From an uncultured Prevotella sp. (GTDB taxonomy: Bacteria; Bacteroidota; Bacteroidia; Bacteroidales; Bacteroidaceae): a DNA stretch of 16,380 bases. The translations under genes and the position numbers were made by a program. The stretch is from the NCBI GenBank assembly GCA_934203355.1, contig CAKPZC010000050.1, forward strand, positions 1 to 16,380. Reading direction: 5' to 3'. Each line of letters begins with the position of its first letter. The stretch's first letter is position 1. This document shows, piece by piece, positions 5,672 to 14,235 of this stretch. Under the pieces are notes generated by a model. That model had not been told where the DNA came from and did no database searches. It was given only the letters and a program-made list of their open reading frames with translations.

Positions 5672-6847
5672 TCACAGCTCTGCCTTGTGCAGTTCTGCCA
5701 ACAGCTTCACGCTCTGACAATGCAGGTCGATGTGGCGCAGGAGCTTCTCGTAGATGCTGTTTATCTCTACGTAATAGACGAGGGCAGTGATTTCGCCTTG
5801 CTGCAGAGCCTTATTGAAGAGCGTGAGCGACTCCTGCAGAAGTTTTACATCGCTGTGGTCGATGACCTGCTGAAGACCCTGCAACTGCTCGTAGTTGGTG
5901 CGCATTGAGGCTTCGGCATCGTGCTTTGCTTGCGACACTTGCAACTCGGCACTCTCGCGACGCTGGCGTGCTGCCTTAAGATTGCTGCTGTTGCTGTAGA
6001 GGGGGAAGCTTACGCCCACGAGGAAGCCGTTGATGCCTTCGCCATGCTCGGTGTTGCGACGATAGCCGAAGGAGATGTTGGGCAACCACTCGTTCTTCTG
6101 CACCTTCAGATTCAGGTCGGCTGCACGGAGCGAGGTCTGAGCCACTGCCACGTCGACATCCGATGCGAGAGCCAAGGCACGGTAGGACTCGTAGTCGGCT
6201 ATGGGCTGATATTCGGGCAGCACGGTGTCGGTAACGTCGACAGGCTTGCCTCCGTTGAGTTGCTGGAGCTGCTGCAGAAGGGCTGTACGCTCACCCTGCG
6301 CCTCGCTGACGAGGGTGCGCACCTCCATACAGTCGAGCTTCACCTTGTTAAGTTCAAGGGCATTGGCGTCGCCTGCCTCCATACGCTTGTTGTACATCTG
6401 CAGAAGAGTCTCGCTGTTGGCAAGACGCTCGCGCAGCATGGCGAGGGTCTGGTTGGCACGGATAATGTCGATGCAGAGGAGCTGCGCCTGCAGGAGTATG
6501 TCGCGACGCTGCTTTGCGAGGAGCTGTTCGCCTACGCTTTGCTGCATCTTGGCTTGCTTGCTGCGTGCGGCATACTTGGTTGGGAAGTCAATCTCCTGGC
6601 TCACTACAAGCTCGCTCTCGGCAACGCCGGAGTAGCCTTTGGTGAAGAACGGGCTGTACTCTACAGACGGTCCGCCGAGCGTGTTTAACGCCTTGATGTC
6701 GAGCACATCGGCCTGATTGTCGTGTGCGAGAGCCTGCAGGGTGAGGTTGTTGGCTGCTACCTGCTTGAGCACGTCGCCGACAGTGTCGGCGAGGGCTACG
6801 CTACACGTGCTGAATGCCACGATTGTGGCGATTAGATATCTTTTCAT
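5672..6847 (-). CDS. cusC: TolC-family outer membrane efflux protein
   Basis: This 391-residue protein has a signal peptide (MKRYLIATIVAFSTCSVALA, cut before DT). Long amphipathic helices follow, rich in Ala, Leu, Gln and Glu (about 90-200 and 285-380), with the repeated TolC-like architecture, including ASDVDVAVAQTSLRAADLNL and WLPNISFGYRR before a beta stretch. It would form the outer-membrane channel of a tripartite RND pump. It is slightly shorter than typical members (410-460). The start lies inside the end of cusA; the two genes overlap by 47 bp in different frames, indicating tight coupling. It is the third gene of the cusB-cusA-cusC operon. The symbol is by role in the operon; substrate specificity is not proven. 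Confidence 0.85.
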   Translation of the reverse strand: MKRYLIATIVAFSTCSVALADTVGDVLKQVAANNLTLQALAHDNQADVLDIKALNTLGGPSVEYSPFFTKGYSGVAESELVVSQEIDFPTKYAARSKQAKMQQSVGEQLLAKQRRDILLQAQLLCIDIIRANQTLAMLRERLANSETLLQMYNKRMEAGDANALELNKVKLDCMEVRTLVSEAQGERTALLQQLQQLNGGKPVDVTDTVLPEYQPIADYESYRALALASDVDVAVAQTSLRAADLNLKVQKNEWLPNISFGYRRNTEHGEGINGFLVGVSFPLYSNSSNLKAARQRRESAELQVSQAKHDAEASMRTNYEQLQGLQQVIDHSDVKLLQESLTLFNKALQQGEITALVYYVEINSIYEKLLRHIDLHCQSVKLLAELHKAEL

Positions 6848-9800
6848 ATATAATAGGTACGATGAATGCGTTGAGTAATGTAGAACTAATTAGTCCGCCG
6901 AGTATCACCTTTGCCATGGGCGACTGTATCTCGTTGCCGGGCAGGTCGCCACCAAGTGCCAACGGCACGAGGGCGAGGGCTGAGGTGAGAGCGGTCATGA
7001 GGATTGGATTAAGACGCGAGAGCGAGCCTTCGATGATGGCGTCGCGTACGCTCTTGTGCTCCTCGGTGCGCAGACGCTTGTACTCGGTGATGAGCAGCAT
7101 TCCGTTGCGCGTGGCGATGCCGAAGAGCGAAATGAATCCGATGACGGCTGGTATGCTCACCTCGCCCGTGGTCAGCACGATGGCGAAGATGCCACCAATG
7201 AGAGCCAAGGGCAGATTGAGAAGTATAACTCCTGCCTCCATGGCGTTGCGGAACTGCATGAAGAGGAGGCAGAAGATGACGACGATGGCGAGGATGCAGG
7301 TGAGATAGAGCACGCGGCTGGCGCTCTCCTGGCTCTCAAACTGTCCGCCGTACTCGATGTGATAACCCTCGGGCAACTGCACTTTCTCGCCTACGGCTTC
7401 CTTGATGTCTGCCACGACGTCGCTCAATGCACGGCCGCTGGTGTTGGCTGAGATAACTATCTTGCGCTGCACGTTCTCACGGTTGATGGTGTTTGGTCCG
7501 GCGCTCGATATGATGTCGGCTACGTCGCTCAGCGGCACCTTGCGTCCGTCTTGCGTGTCGATGATGAGGTCGTTTATGTCGTCATACTTATCGGCTTTCA
7601 CAACAAGATTGAAGGCGCGTCCGGCTTCGTACACCTGCGACACGGTCTCGCCAGCGAGGTTGACGGCAAGGAACTCGTTGAACTCTGGCAGGGTGATGCC
7701 GTTGCGCACGAGCAACTCACGACGCGGCACTATCTTAAGCTCGGGGCGCTCTATCTGCTGCTCTACGTTGAGGTCGGCAATGCCGTCGATGTCCTGGCAG
7801 GCGCTCTTTATCTGATTGCCTATGGTGAACATACGATTGAGGTCGGTACCGAACAGCTTGATGGCGATGCTCGCCTGAGTACCCGAGAGCATGGCATCGA
7901 TGCGGTGAGAGATGGGCTGACCAATCTCGATGTTGGCTCCTGCAAGCACTGAGAGACGCTTACGCACGTCGTTGAGCACTTCCTCGTGACTGCGGTCTTT
8001 CAGTGTGAAGGGGGCTTCTATCTCGCTCACGTTTACGCCAAGGGCATGCTCATCGAGCTCGGCACGTCCGGTCTTGCGAGCCACGGTCTTAATCTCGGGC
8101 ACCTGAAGCAGCAGTCGCTCGGCACGCGCACCTATCGAGTCGCTCTCTTCGAGCGAGATGCCGGGCAGCGAGGATATGTTTATGGTGAAAGAGCCTTCGT
8201 TGAACTTGGGCAGGAAGCTACTGCCAAGGCAGAAGAACACGCCTACAGCCACTACAAACAGCGTAGCGGTGCCTACAATGACCTTGCGTGTGTTGGCGAG
8301 AACCCACAGCAATGCGCGCTCGTAATACTTCTTCAGCCATACTGCAAGGAAGGCTTCCTTGGGCATCTCGCCCTTGCTCTTGCCGAGCAGGTAGCTACAG
8401 AGCACGGGGGTGAGCGTGAGGGCTACGAGGGTTGAGGCGAAGAGGGCTGTTACGAAGGCTATGCCGAGGGGTATGAGCATACGTCCTTCCATGCCGCTGA
8501 GGAAGAAGAGCGGGGCGAAGCTTACCACAATGATGAGCGTGGAATTGAGTATCGGCATACGCACTTCGCGCGAAGCGTTGAACACAAGTTCGATGATTGG
8601 CACTCGCTCTGCCTCGGGCAATTCGCGATTCTGGCGTATATGCTTGTACACGTTCTCCACATCGACTATGGCGTCGTCGACAAGCGAACCGATGGCAATG
8701 GCAAGACCGCCAAGGGTCATTGTGTTGATGCTTATGCCAAGGGCGTTGAGCACTATCATAGCCACGAGGAACGAGAGTGGTATGGTGACGAGCGAGATGA
8801 CCGTGGTGCGCACGTTGGCGAGGAAGAGCATAAGGATTATCACAACGAAGATGGCACCCTCAATGAGCGACTTCTGCACGTTGTCGATACTGCTCTCGAT
8901 GAAATCGGCCTGACGGAAAATGTCGGTTGAGATATGCACATCCTCGGGCAGCGACTTCTGAAGGTCGTCGAGGGCAAGGTCGAGGTGCTTTGTGAGGTCA
9001 ATGGTGCTGGTGTTGGGCTGCTTGGTGACGGTGAGAAGCACAGCTGACTGGGCTCGCTCGCTGCCTACACCGAGCTTGGGCGACTGGTTGCCTATCTTTA
9101 TGTCGGCAACATCGGCAAGAGTAATGACGCTCTCGCCGTTCTTCTTGACGATACATGTGCCCAACTTCTCTACATCGTTGGTAGAAGTGATGCCACGGAT
9201 TATATACTCATTGCCGTACTTGTAGCGCACGCCACCGTTGGTGTTGACGTTCATGCCACGGGTGGAAGCCATGATGTCGGAGAGCGAGACACCAAAGTGC
9301 TTCATCTTGCCCGGACTGACGAGTATCTGAAACTCCTTGATGTCGCCACCATGCACGCTGACCTGAGCCACGCCACCGGTGGAAAGCAATCGAGGACGTA
9401 TCACCCAGTCGGCATAAGTGCGAAGGTCTTGCTGCGAAGTGTGCTTGCTGGTGAGGCTCACGATGAGCACCTCGCCAAGGATGGACGACTGCGGACCGAG
9501 CACCGGAGCGCTTACACCGGCAGGCATCTGATCGCCAATAGCGGCAAGTTTCTCACTTACTATCTGGCGATCGAGATATATGTCGGTGCCCCAATCGAAC
9601 TCCACCCACACTACAGAGAAACCATTGGTGGACTGAGAACGGACACGACGCACACCGGTACTGCCATTGACGGCGGTCTCAATAGGGAATGTGACGAGCT
9701 GCTCCACTTCCTCGGTGGCCATGCCACCGGCTTCGGTCATAATGACCACAGTGGGTGCGTTGAGGTCAGGAAACACGTCGACATCGGTCTTGCTGGTGGA

Positions 9801-9887
9801 GTACAATCCGGCAATGACAAGCAACACCGACGCCACCAACACAAGGATTCTGTTCTCAAGCGAGAAGCGTATTATCTTATTCAGCAT
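6801..9887 (-). CDS. cusA: Heavy-metal efflux RND transporter, CusA/CzcA family
   Basis: This 1028-residue protein has the normal length for the family. The N-terminal transmembrane helix (8-28) is followed by DVDVFPDLNAPTV, a hallmark of heavy-metal RND pumps. Two large periplasmic loops alternate with helix blocks near 340-500 and in the last 190 residues. Transmembrane helix 4 carries AIAIGSLVDDAIVDVEN (398-412) with acidic residues D404, D405, D409 and E411 in the proton relay. This differs from the DFG-x3-DGA signature recalled for CzcA and from the VDAA pattern of E. coli CusA, so the metal (Cu/Ag or Zn/Co/Cd/Ni) cannot be fixed. The pump would export metal ions across the inner membrane using proton-motive force, together with the neighbouring adaptor and channel. 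Confidence 0.92.
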   Translation of the reverse strand: MLNKIIRFSLENRILVLVASVLLVIAGLYSTSKTDVDVFPDLNAPTVVIMTEAGGMATEEVEQLVTFPIETAVNGSTGVRRVRSQSTNGFSVVWVEFDWGTDIYLDRQIVSEKLAAIGDQMPAGVSAPVLGPQSSILGEVLIVSLTSKHTSQQDLRTYADWVIRPRLLSTGGVAQVSVHGGDIKEFQILVSPGKMKHFGVSLSDIMASTRGMNVNTNGGVRYKYGNEYIIRGITSTNDVEKLGTCIVKKNGESVITLADVADIKIGNQSPKLGVGSERAQSAVLLTVTKQPNTSTIDLTKHLDLALDDLQKSLPEDVHISTDIFRQADFIESSIDNVQKSLIEGAIFVVIILMLFLANVRTTVISLVTIPLSFLVAMIVLNALGISINTMTLGGLAIAIGSLVDDAIVDVENVYKHIRQNRELPEAERVPIIELVFNASREVRMPILNSTLIIVVSFAPLFFLSGMEGRMLIPLGIAFVTALFASTLVALTLTPVLCSYLLGKSKGEMPKEAFLAVWLKKYYERALLWVLANTRKVIVGTATLFVVAVGVFFCLGSSFLPKFNEGSFTINISSLPGISLEESDSIGARAERLLLQVPEIKTVARKTGRAELDEHALGVNVSEIEAPFTLKDRSHEEVLNDVRKRLSVLAGANIEIGQPISHRIDAMLSGTQASIAIKLFGTDLNRMFTIGNQIKSACQDIDGIADLNVEQQIERPELKIVPRRELLVRNGITLPEFNEFLAVNLAGETVSQVYEAGRAFNLVVKADKYDDINDLIIDTQDGRKVPLSDVADIISSAGPNTINRENVQRKIVISANTSGRALSDVVADIKEAVGEKVQLPEGYHIEYGGQFESQESASRVLYLTCILAIVVIFCLLFMQFRNAMEAGVILLNLPLALIGGIFAIVLTTGEVSIPAVIGFISLFGIATRNGMLLITEYKRLRTEEHKSVRDAIIEGSLSRLNPILMTALTSALALVPLALGGDLPGNEIQSPMAKVILGGLISSTLLNAFIVPIIYEKISNRHNRGIQHV

Positions 9888-9901
9888 AGATTTTTATTCT
9901 T

Positions 9902-10031
9902 ATAGTTGACGAGTTGATTTATAGTTGACGAGTTGACAAGTTGACGAGCTGTTTGCTTTATAACTACTTCCATCAACCTTATATAGACAAATAGCTTGTC
10001 AACTTGTCAACTTGTCTACTCGTCAACTTAT
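9902..10031. repeat. Octamer-repeat hairpin, locus 1 (between cusB and cusA)
   Basis: The left arm (about 9902-9952) consists of TTGACGAG/TTGACAAG octamers. The right arm (about 9991-10031) holds the inverted octamers CTTGTCAA and CTCGTCAA. Arms of more than 30 bp pair with few mismatches around a loop of about 35-40 nt. It occupies almost the entire 147-bp gap between cusB and cusA, so it would be transcribed within the operon mRNA. Confidence 0.7.
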
Positions 10032-10034
10032 ACA

Positions 10035-11240
10035 TCAATGATTATGGTTATGCGCTGGGATGGCGTTGGCAGCCGAAGCCAACTTTACTTGCATGGCACC
10101 CTTAGTCACGACGCGGTCGCCCTGCTTCACTCCGGTGAGTATCTCCACACGCTCGCCGTCGCTCTCGCCAAGCGTAACCTCTTGCTTGCGATAGCCCTCG
10201 GCGTCCACCTGAATGTATACAAAGTGGATGCCCTGCTCCTCGGTGAGAGCTGTAAGGGGCAGCGTGATGACATTGGGACGGTCCTGGGTGATGAGATAAA
10301 TCTCGGCATAAGACCCCTGTACTACGTCGCCAGTGTTGTTGAACTCGAAAATAACTGGGATATAAGAGTTGTTCACCTCAGCCGAACGACCGTAAGACTG
10401 TATGTGTCCACCCATATCGGTGATGTCGTAGAGACGATTGCTGTAGCTGGTGCGGAACTTGGCGCAACGTATCTTATTGAGCTCGCCAAAATGGCGCTCG
10501 GCTATCTCGGCACGCAGATAGAGATGCTTGTTCTGAGTGATTACAGCAAGAGGCTGTCCTGCCTCCACATAGTCGCCGCCATTGACCATACATTGCTTAA
10601 TATAGCCACCACGAGGAGCAGTCACCGCTACTCCACCCGCGCTGCGTGTGCGCTGCATACTGGTGTAGGTGAGCTTGGCAGCCTCATACTCGGCTTTAGC
10701 CACAGCAAGGTCCTTCTCGCTTATTATCTTGTCCTTGATTAGGGTCTTAGCACGTGTGTAGTCGCGCTCGGCACGCTCGTAGTCGATACGTGCACGCTGC
10801 ACTGGGTCGCCATCGGCCATCTGCATACCAGCAGAAGTGATGGAGAAGAGCGTTGTTCCAGAGGCAACCTTCAGTCCCTCGCTAACGTGGTTCTTATACT
10901 GCACACGACCGCTGATAGTGGCTACAACGGCAGTCTCGTCGCACGATGCCGACATCACCTTGCCACTGGTATGGATGACACCATGAAACATGCCAGGCTT
11001 CACTTCCTCCACCTTCACTCCAGCGGCGCGAGCCTTCTCGGGCGAGAGGATTATCTCGTCGGTGTGAGCTTCCTTAGCCTCATGACCTTCCTCTTCGGAA
11101 TCGTGGTCGTGATGCTCGGTTTCCTCGGCATGCTCATGGTCATGGTCGTGGTCGAGATGGTCATGCGACTTGCCTCCGCAAGCGACCATTCCCGCCACGA
11201 AGACTACTGATAATAAGTAATAAGTGATTCGTTTAAGCAT
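10035..11240 (-). CDS. cusB: RND efflux periplasmic adaptor lipoprotein with His-rich tail
   Basis: This 401-residue lipoprotein has a signal peptide with VAGMVAC, Cys21 being the lipidated residue. Residues 25-60 form a His/Asp/Glu-rich metal-binding segment (HDHLDHDHDHEH, HHDHDSEEEGHE). The C-terminus ends HNHNH. In between are the membrane-fusion-protein modules: barrel-sandwich halves (SGRVQYKNHVSEGLKVASGT and VTAPRGGYIKQCMVNGGDYV) around a helical hairpin (about 145-200, ARIDYERAERDYTRAK...), then beta-barrel and membrane-proximal domains (ITLPLTALTEEQG, GVKQGDRVVTKGA). It would link CusA to CusC and capture metal. It is the first gene of the operon, with a promoter at 11284-11291. Confidence 0.88.
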   Translation of the reverse strand: MLKRITYYLLSVVFVAGMVACGGKSHDHLDHDHDHEHAEETEHHDHDSEEEGHEAKEAHTDEIILSPEKARAAGVKVEEVKPGMFHGVIHTSGKVMSASCDETAVVATISGRVQYKNHVSEGLKVASGTTLFSITSAGMQMADGDPVQRARIDYERAERDYTRAKTLIKDKIISEKDLAVAKAEYEAAKLTYTSMQRTRSAGGVAVTAPRGGYIKQCMVNGGDYVEAGQPLAVITQNKHLYLRAEIAERHFGELNKIRCAKFRTSYSNRLYDITDMGGHIQSYGRSAEVNNSYIPVIFEFNNTGDVVQGSYAEIYLITQDRPNVITLPLTALTEEQGIHFVYIQVDAEGYRKQEVTLGESDGERVEILTGVKQGDRVVTKGAMQVKLASAANAIPAHNHNH

Positions 11241-11283
11241 ATTATATTAAGTGTTTATTATTAAGCTAAAAAAAAGACAGTTG

Positions 11284-11318
11284 CAAAGATAAGGAATAAG
11301 CAATGCAACTATGTTGCA
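11284..11318 (-). promoter_or_regulatory. cus operon promoter with palindromic operator candidate
   Basis: The minus strand has TATCTTTG at 11284-11291 (-7 box), 43 bp before the cusB ATG. A perfect 6-bp inverted repeat with 3-bp centre, TGCAACTATGTTGCA, lies at 11304-11318 in the core promoter region. Its position would suit a metal-responsive regulator. No regulator gene is present in the window. Confidence 0.45.
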
Positions 11319-11372
11319 AAAGCGAAGTTTTTACGCATAAAGTAGGAACAAGCGTACATATTAATATATACG

Positions 11373-11699
11373 TAAGTATGTGTTCATATTTATCTTTATA
11401 TATGAGCGGCAAACTGTGATGGTTGTCAAATCCCAAACAAAGCGGGCTGAAAGCCCAATATTTCCACAGCCCAGGGCAACGCCCTGGGTATATAGCATTC
11501 AATTAATAACGCGCCCTGTAAGGGCAACTATCTGTGGCACAATAGGGCTGCCCTTACAGGGCGCGTTGTTCGGTTTTGTATCCGTTTACCCAAGGCGGTG
11601 CCTTGGGCTATGGAGGTCATTGGACTTTCAGCCCGCATTATATGAGTTTTGACGCACTCTCCTCCTATATATGTAAAAATAATTCTGAACTGTTACTTA
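11373..11699. mobile_element. MITE-like palindromic element, copy 3 (327 bp)
   Basis: The ends are TAAGTA at 11373 and TACTTA ending at 11699, with the same nested arms as copies 1 and 2. The inner stem is a perfect 19-bp inverted repeat beginning AACGCGCCCTG. In the right arm the local palindrome is CCCAAGGC/GCCTTGGG where the other arms have CCCAGGGC/GCCCTGGG, so both halves of the local stem changed together. It lies upstream of cusB and downstream of the next minus-strand gene. Confidence 0.75.
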
Positions 11700-11792
11700 A
11701 GATAATAAAAGAGAAGCAAATTAGGGGAAATTCTCCTCTAATTTCCTCTATTAGGACATAAAATAAGGCGGAACGAGACGTTTAGGGATACG

Positions 11793-11838
11793 AAAAAAGC
11801 GGATGCGCCGCACTCTTGAGAGTGCTTCGCATCCGCTT
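11793..11838 (-). terminator. Intrinsic terminator downstream of the frdB-tail copy
   Basis: An 11-bp GC-rich outer stem, AAGCGGATGCG (11797-11807) with CGCATCCGCTT (11828-11838), holds an inner 7-bp stem (11810-11816 with 11819-11825). On the minus strand it runs into six T residues (11798-11793). It would end transcripts from the 11942-14152 gene. Its stem resembles that of the terminator at 14177-14217. Confidence 0.75.
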
Positions 11839-11859
11839 GGATTATTTGTTGTTGATTAA

Positions 11860-11937
11860 TTAGTCAGCGAGCTTTGCCTTGATGAACTCGCGGTTGAGGC
11901 GAGCGATATTGCTGAAATCGGGTATGCCATCACATCC
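11860..11937 (-). pseudogene. Duplicated 3' end of frdB
   Basis: Bases 11860-11907 (48 bp) are identical to 14350-14397, the true end of frdB, including the stop codon. They encode [14 protein letters not shown] and a stop. The frame stays open upstream (DGCDGIPDFSN), but that part is not frdB sequence. The fragment lies between the stop of the 11942-14152 gene and its terminator. It marks a duplication, or an attachment-site-like junction, at the frdB 3' end. Confidence 0.85.
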
Positions 11938-11941
11938 GTCT

Positions 11942-14152
11942 TCAATGCACAATAATATCCTTTACATACGAGTCGACATGTCCGTCTGGCGAGATTACAT
12001 CAATAACCATACGATAGTTGCCACTCTTCTCCGGCATTCTGCATTCGTATGGAATGGTGGGAACAGACAGGCCGAGAGGCTGTATGATGACACCATTTGA
12101 CCGCAGAAATTTTGCCGGTGTCAAAGAGCGCAGCTTGATGTCAAAAAATCCGTTACTGGCTCCATGCCATCGCGAGCGGCTGTCTATTGGATAAACAAGT
12201 TCAATAGACTCTACATCCGACAACTGTATGTCTAAAATGTCCGACACATCACGGTCTATGTAAAAGCCGTTGACTGCAAATCCTATTTGTGACACCCTAT
12301 CGCTCGGCATTTCATATTTCGAGAAGAGTCTGTTATACCTGCCACTTTTCCAATACACATAACTGTTGTCATTGGTTACACCTATCTTGTTTGTAAACAC
12401 AATAGCATCACGTATGGTCTGCCAACCTGAGTGAGAATTGAGATAGTCTCTGTCAAAGAAATCCGCACTCTTGACCTTTGCCCAGTTGTATATTTTCTTA
12501 TTGACAGCCTTGGCTTTCACTACAACCTCGTCAATGTTATGAGTTGTCTCATCTGCAAATGTGTCTGTTACAACTGCATGTTCAAGCGGATAGGATGTAT
12601 TACTCCGAGAGATATCCGAATTTAAATTAGGTATGTCTGGCCAATCGTATTCATCTATGCTGTAATAATATTGCCCTGCCTTTCCAGCTTGGTTATATGC
12701 CTGTAAAAAAAAACGGGTACCGTCATCATAGTCGGCAACTGGTACGGCAAAGCAACCGCACGAGTCTGTTGATGTCGTTGCTGCAAATCCGGTTGATGTA
12801 TTCAGGATCTGCACGCTGGCATTCTTAATTGGTCCGTTATCGGCAGCTACATTGCCTGAAATACAAAATCCTCTTTCTATAGGATATGGATATGATAATT
12901 TGCCTTTTGAAATTATATTCTTGACACGCATTGTCATTGTCTGCCTTGCTGACATTAGCCATAAATTCAGATCGGAGTTCAGTAGAGTCATTTGTCCATT
13001 ATGACCTGCAAATGACGGGAATGGAACTGGAGAAAAAAGTTCATTTCCAAAACCAAGTATAAATTGCGCCGAAGTGTTTTCCTTGTATGTCACCGGAGTA
13101 AAGTGGACAAATACATTGCTTTTTTTATATTTCTCGGGAAAAGTCACGGTTAAAGAGTCGCCTGCCATATAAGTTGAATTGACAAGAATGTTCTCATCAA
13201 TATGCTCCACATTATCGTTACCTATACACACTACACGTTGCGCAACTTCGTCCCCATTCTTATCAACAAGCCATATTGTAATAAGACCTGGAGGACACTC
13301 TGCAAGATCTACAACAGCATAATTGTCATATATGGAGAATTCTTTTAAACCGATACTATGATGAAACGCAAACAGCCTAAACTTTCCTTCACTTTCCAAG
13401 CCGTCTGGATATAGAATATTGCATAGCAGTCTTTTCTTGTTGACAGAGATATTTAATGTAGGCTTCTGCCCTGCCGACGGTAAAGAGAATGTCAAGCCTC
13501 CCTTCAAACAAAGATTATATTGTGAGCCACTTTCAGGAATGAAGGAAAAAGAAGAGAGTCCAAAATTATTGGTTGAGCCATAGACTATAGTGTCATTCTC
13601 GTTTTTTACCACACAATAATCTGTTTGCAACGGATTCATCGTGGCATTAAACATGTATATGCACAGATTTTGCAATTTGCCACGCACAAGATGTCCTCCC
13701 TCCGGAAAAAACATAGCACATACTGCCGTGTCTTTACGTTCTGCTTCATGCTCACGGCCTATGTATACCTGAATATTTGGATAAGAGTTTTTATTAAGGT
13801 TACGCATAAACTGTGTGTAACCGCGTATATAATATGTCCCGTCTATTATGTCATCTGCTATAGGCAATGTCGCATATATCTTTCCCTCCGCACTGCAACG
13901 TACCTTCTGCCGCTTGACTATACGGTTTTTAGTATCGAACATTTCTACATAAACATATTGGCTATATGGACGAAAAGCGTTTTTTTCAGAAGAGAGCACT
14001 TGTCCGATAACCTGCACGACATCTCCTTTATTAAAACAAGTGTTTGTGGGTGCTATGAATACACGCTCCTGAAAAAAAACGCTATCCGTCTGAGCTGTCA
14101 TCCTTAAGAATAAGGATAAAAGACAGAAACATACAAGAAATATTTTTTTCAT
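11942..14152 (-). CDS. Secreted MG2 / TonB-plug-like protein
   Basis: This 736-residue protein starts at the ATG at 14152 (MKKIFLVCFC). The longer frame from 14224 would begin inside the upstream terminator hairpin. A signal peptide ends near TAQ (19-21). Residues 25-135 resemble a macroglobulin MG2 domain (FIAPTNTCFNKGDVVQVIGQ, DGTYYIRGYTQFMRN). FPEGGHL at 149-155 opens the next beta domain. A carboxypeptidase-like regulatory repeat (GNVAADNGPIKNASVQIL) follows. Residues 539-675 resemble a TonB-receptor plug (NIDEVVVKAK, FAVNGFYIDRD, LSDVESIELVYP) with no beta barrel after it. Such Bacteroidetes proteins are uncharacterised and probably sit at the outer membrane. The gene looks AT-richer than its cus and frd neighbours and lies between two copies of the frdB tail, suggesting acquisition. 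Confidence 0.75.
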   Translation of the reverse strand: MKKIFLVCFCLLSLFLRMTAQTDSVFFQERVFIAPTNTCFNKGDVVQVIGQVLSSEKNAFRPYSQYVYVEMFDTKNRIVKRQKVRCSAEGKIYATLPIADDIIDGTYYIRGYTQFMRNLNKNSYPNIQVYIGREHEAERKDTAVCAMFFPEGGHLVRGKLQNLCIYMFNATMNPLQTDYCVVKNENDTIVYGSTNNFGLSSFSFIPESGSQYNLCLKGGLTFSLPSAGQKPTLNISVNKKRLLCNILYPDGLESEGKFRLFAFHHSIGLKEFSIYDNYAVVDLAECPPGLITIWLVDKNGDEVAQRVVCIGNDNVEHIDENILVNSTYMAGDSLTVTFPEKYKKSNVFVHFTPVTYKENTSAQFILGFGNELFSPVPFPSFAGHNGQMTLLNSDLNLWLMSARQTMTMRVKNIISKGKLSYPYPIERGFCISGNVAADNGPIKNASVQILNTSTGFAATTSTDSCGCFAVPVADYDDGTRFFLQAYNQAGKAGQYYYSIDEYDWPDIPNLNSDISRSNTSYPLEHAVVTDTFADETTHNIDEVVVKAKAVNKKIYNWAKVKSADFFDRDYLNSHSGWQTIRDAIVFTNKIGVTNDNSYVYWKSGRYNRLFSKYEMPSDRVSQIGFAVNGFYIDRDVSDILDIQLSDVESIELVYPIDSRSRWHGASNGFFDIKLRSLTPAKFLRSNGVIIQPLGLSVPTIPYECRMPEKSGNYRMVIDVISPDGHVDSYVKDIIVH

Positions 14153-14176
14153 TAGCTTTAACGGTAAATGTTTTAT

Positions 14177-14217
14177 AAAAAGCGGATGTGAGACACTTTG
14201 CGTGCCGTCACATCCGC
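14177..14217 (-). terminator. Intrinsic terminator downstream of frdB
   Basis: GCGGATGTGA (14182-14191) pairs with TCACATCCGC (14208-14217), followed on the minus strand by five T residues (14181-14177). It lies 25 bp upstream of the ATG of the next gene, leaving little room for a separate promoter there. The octamer hairpin at 14236-14347 separates it from the frdB stop. Confidence 0.65.
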
Positions 14218-14235
14218 CTATCATTTTTTATTCTT

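Noticed and set aside
5921..9905. Long plus-strand frames opposite cusA and cusC
   Set aside because: They are antisense shadows of higher-GC coding sequence. The minus-strand proteins match well-known families throughout.
14153..14224. Upstream in-frame start (MIGGCDG...) for the 736-residue protein
   Set aside because: It would begin inside the frdB terminator and place 24 residues before a clear signal peptide.
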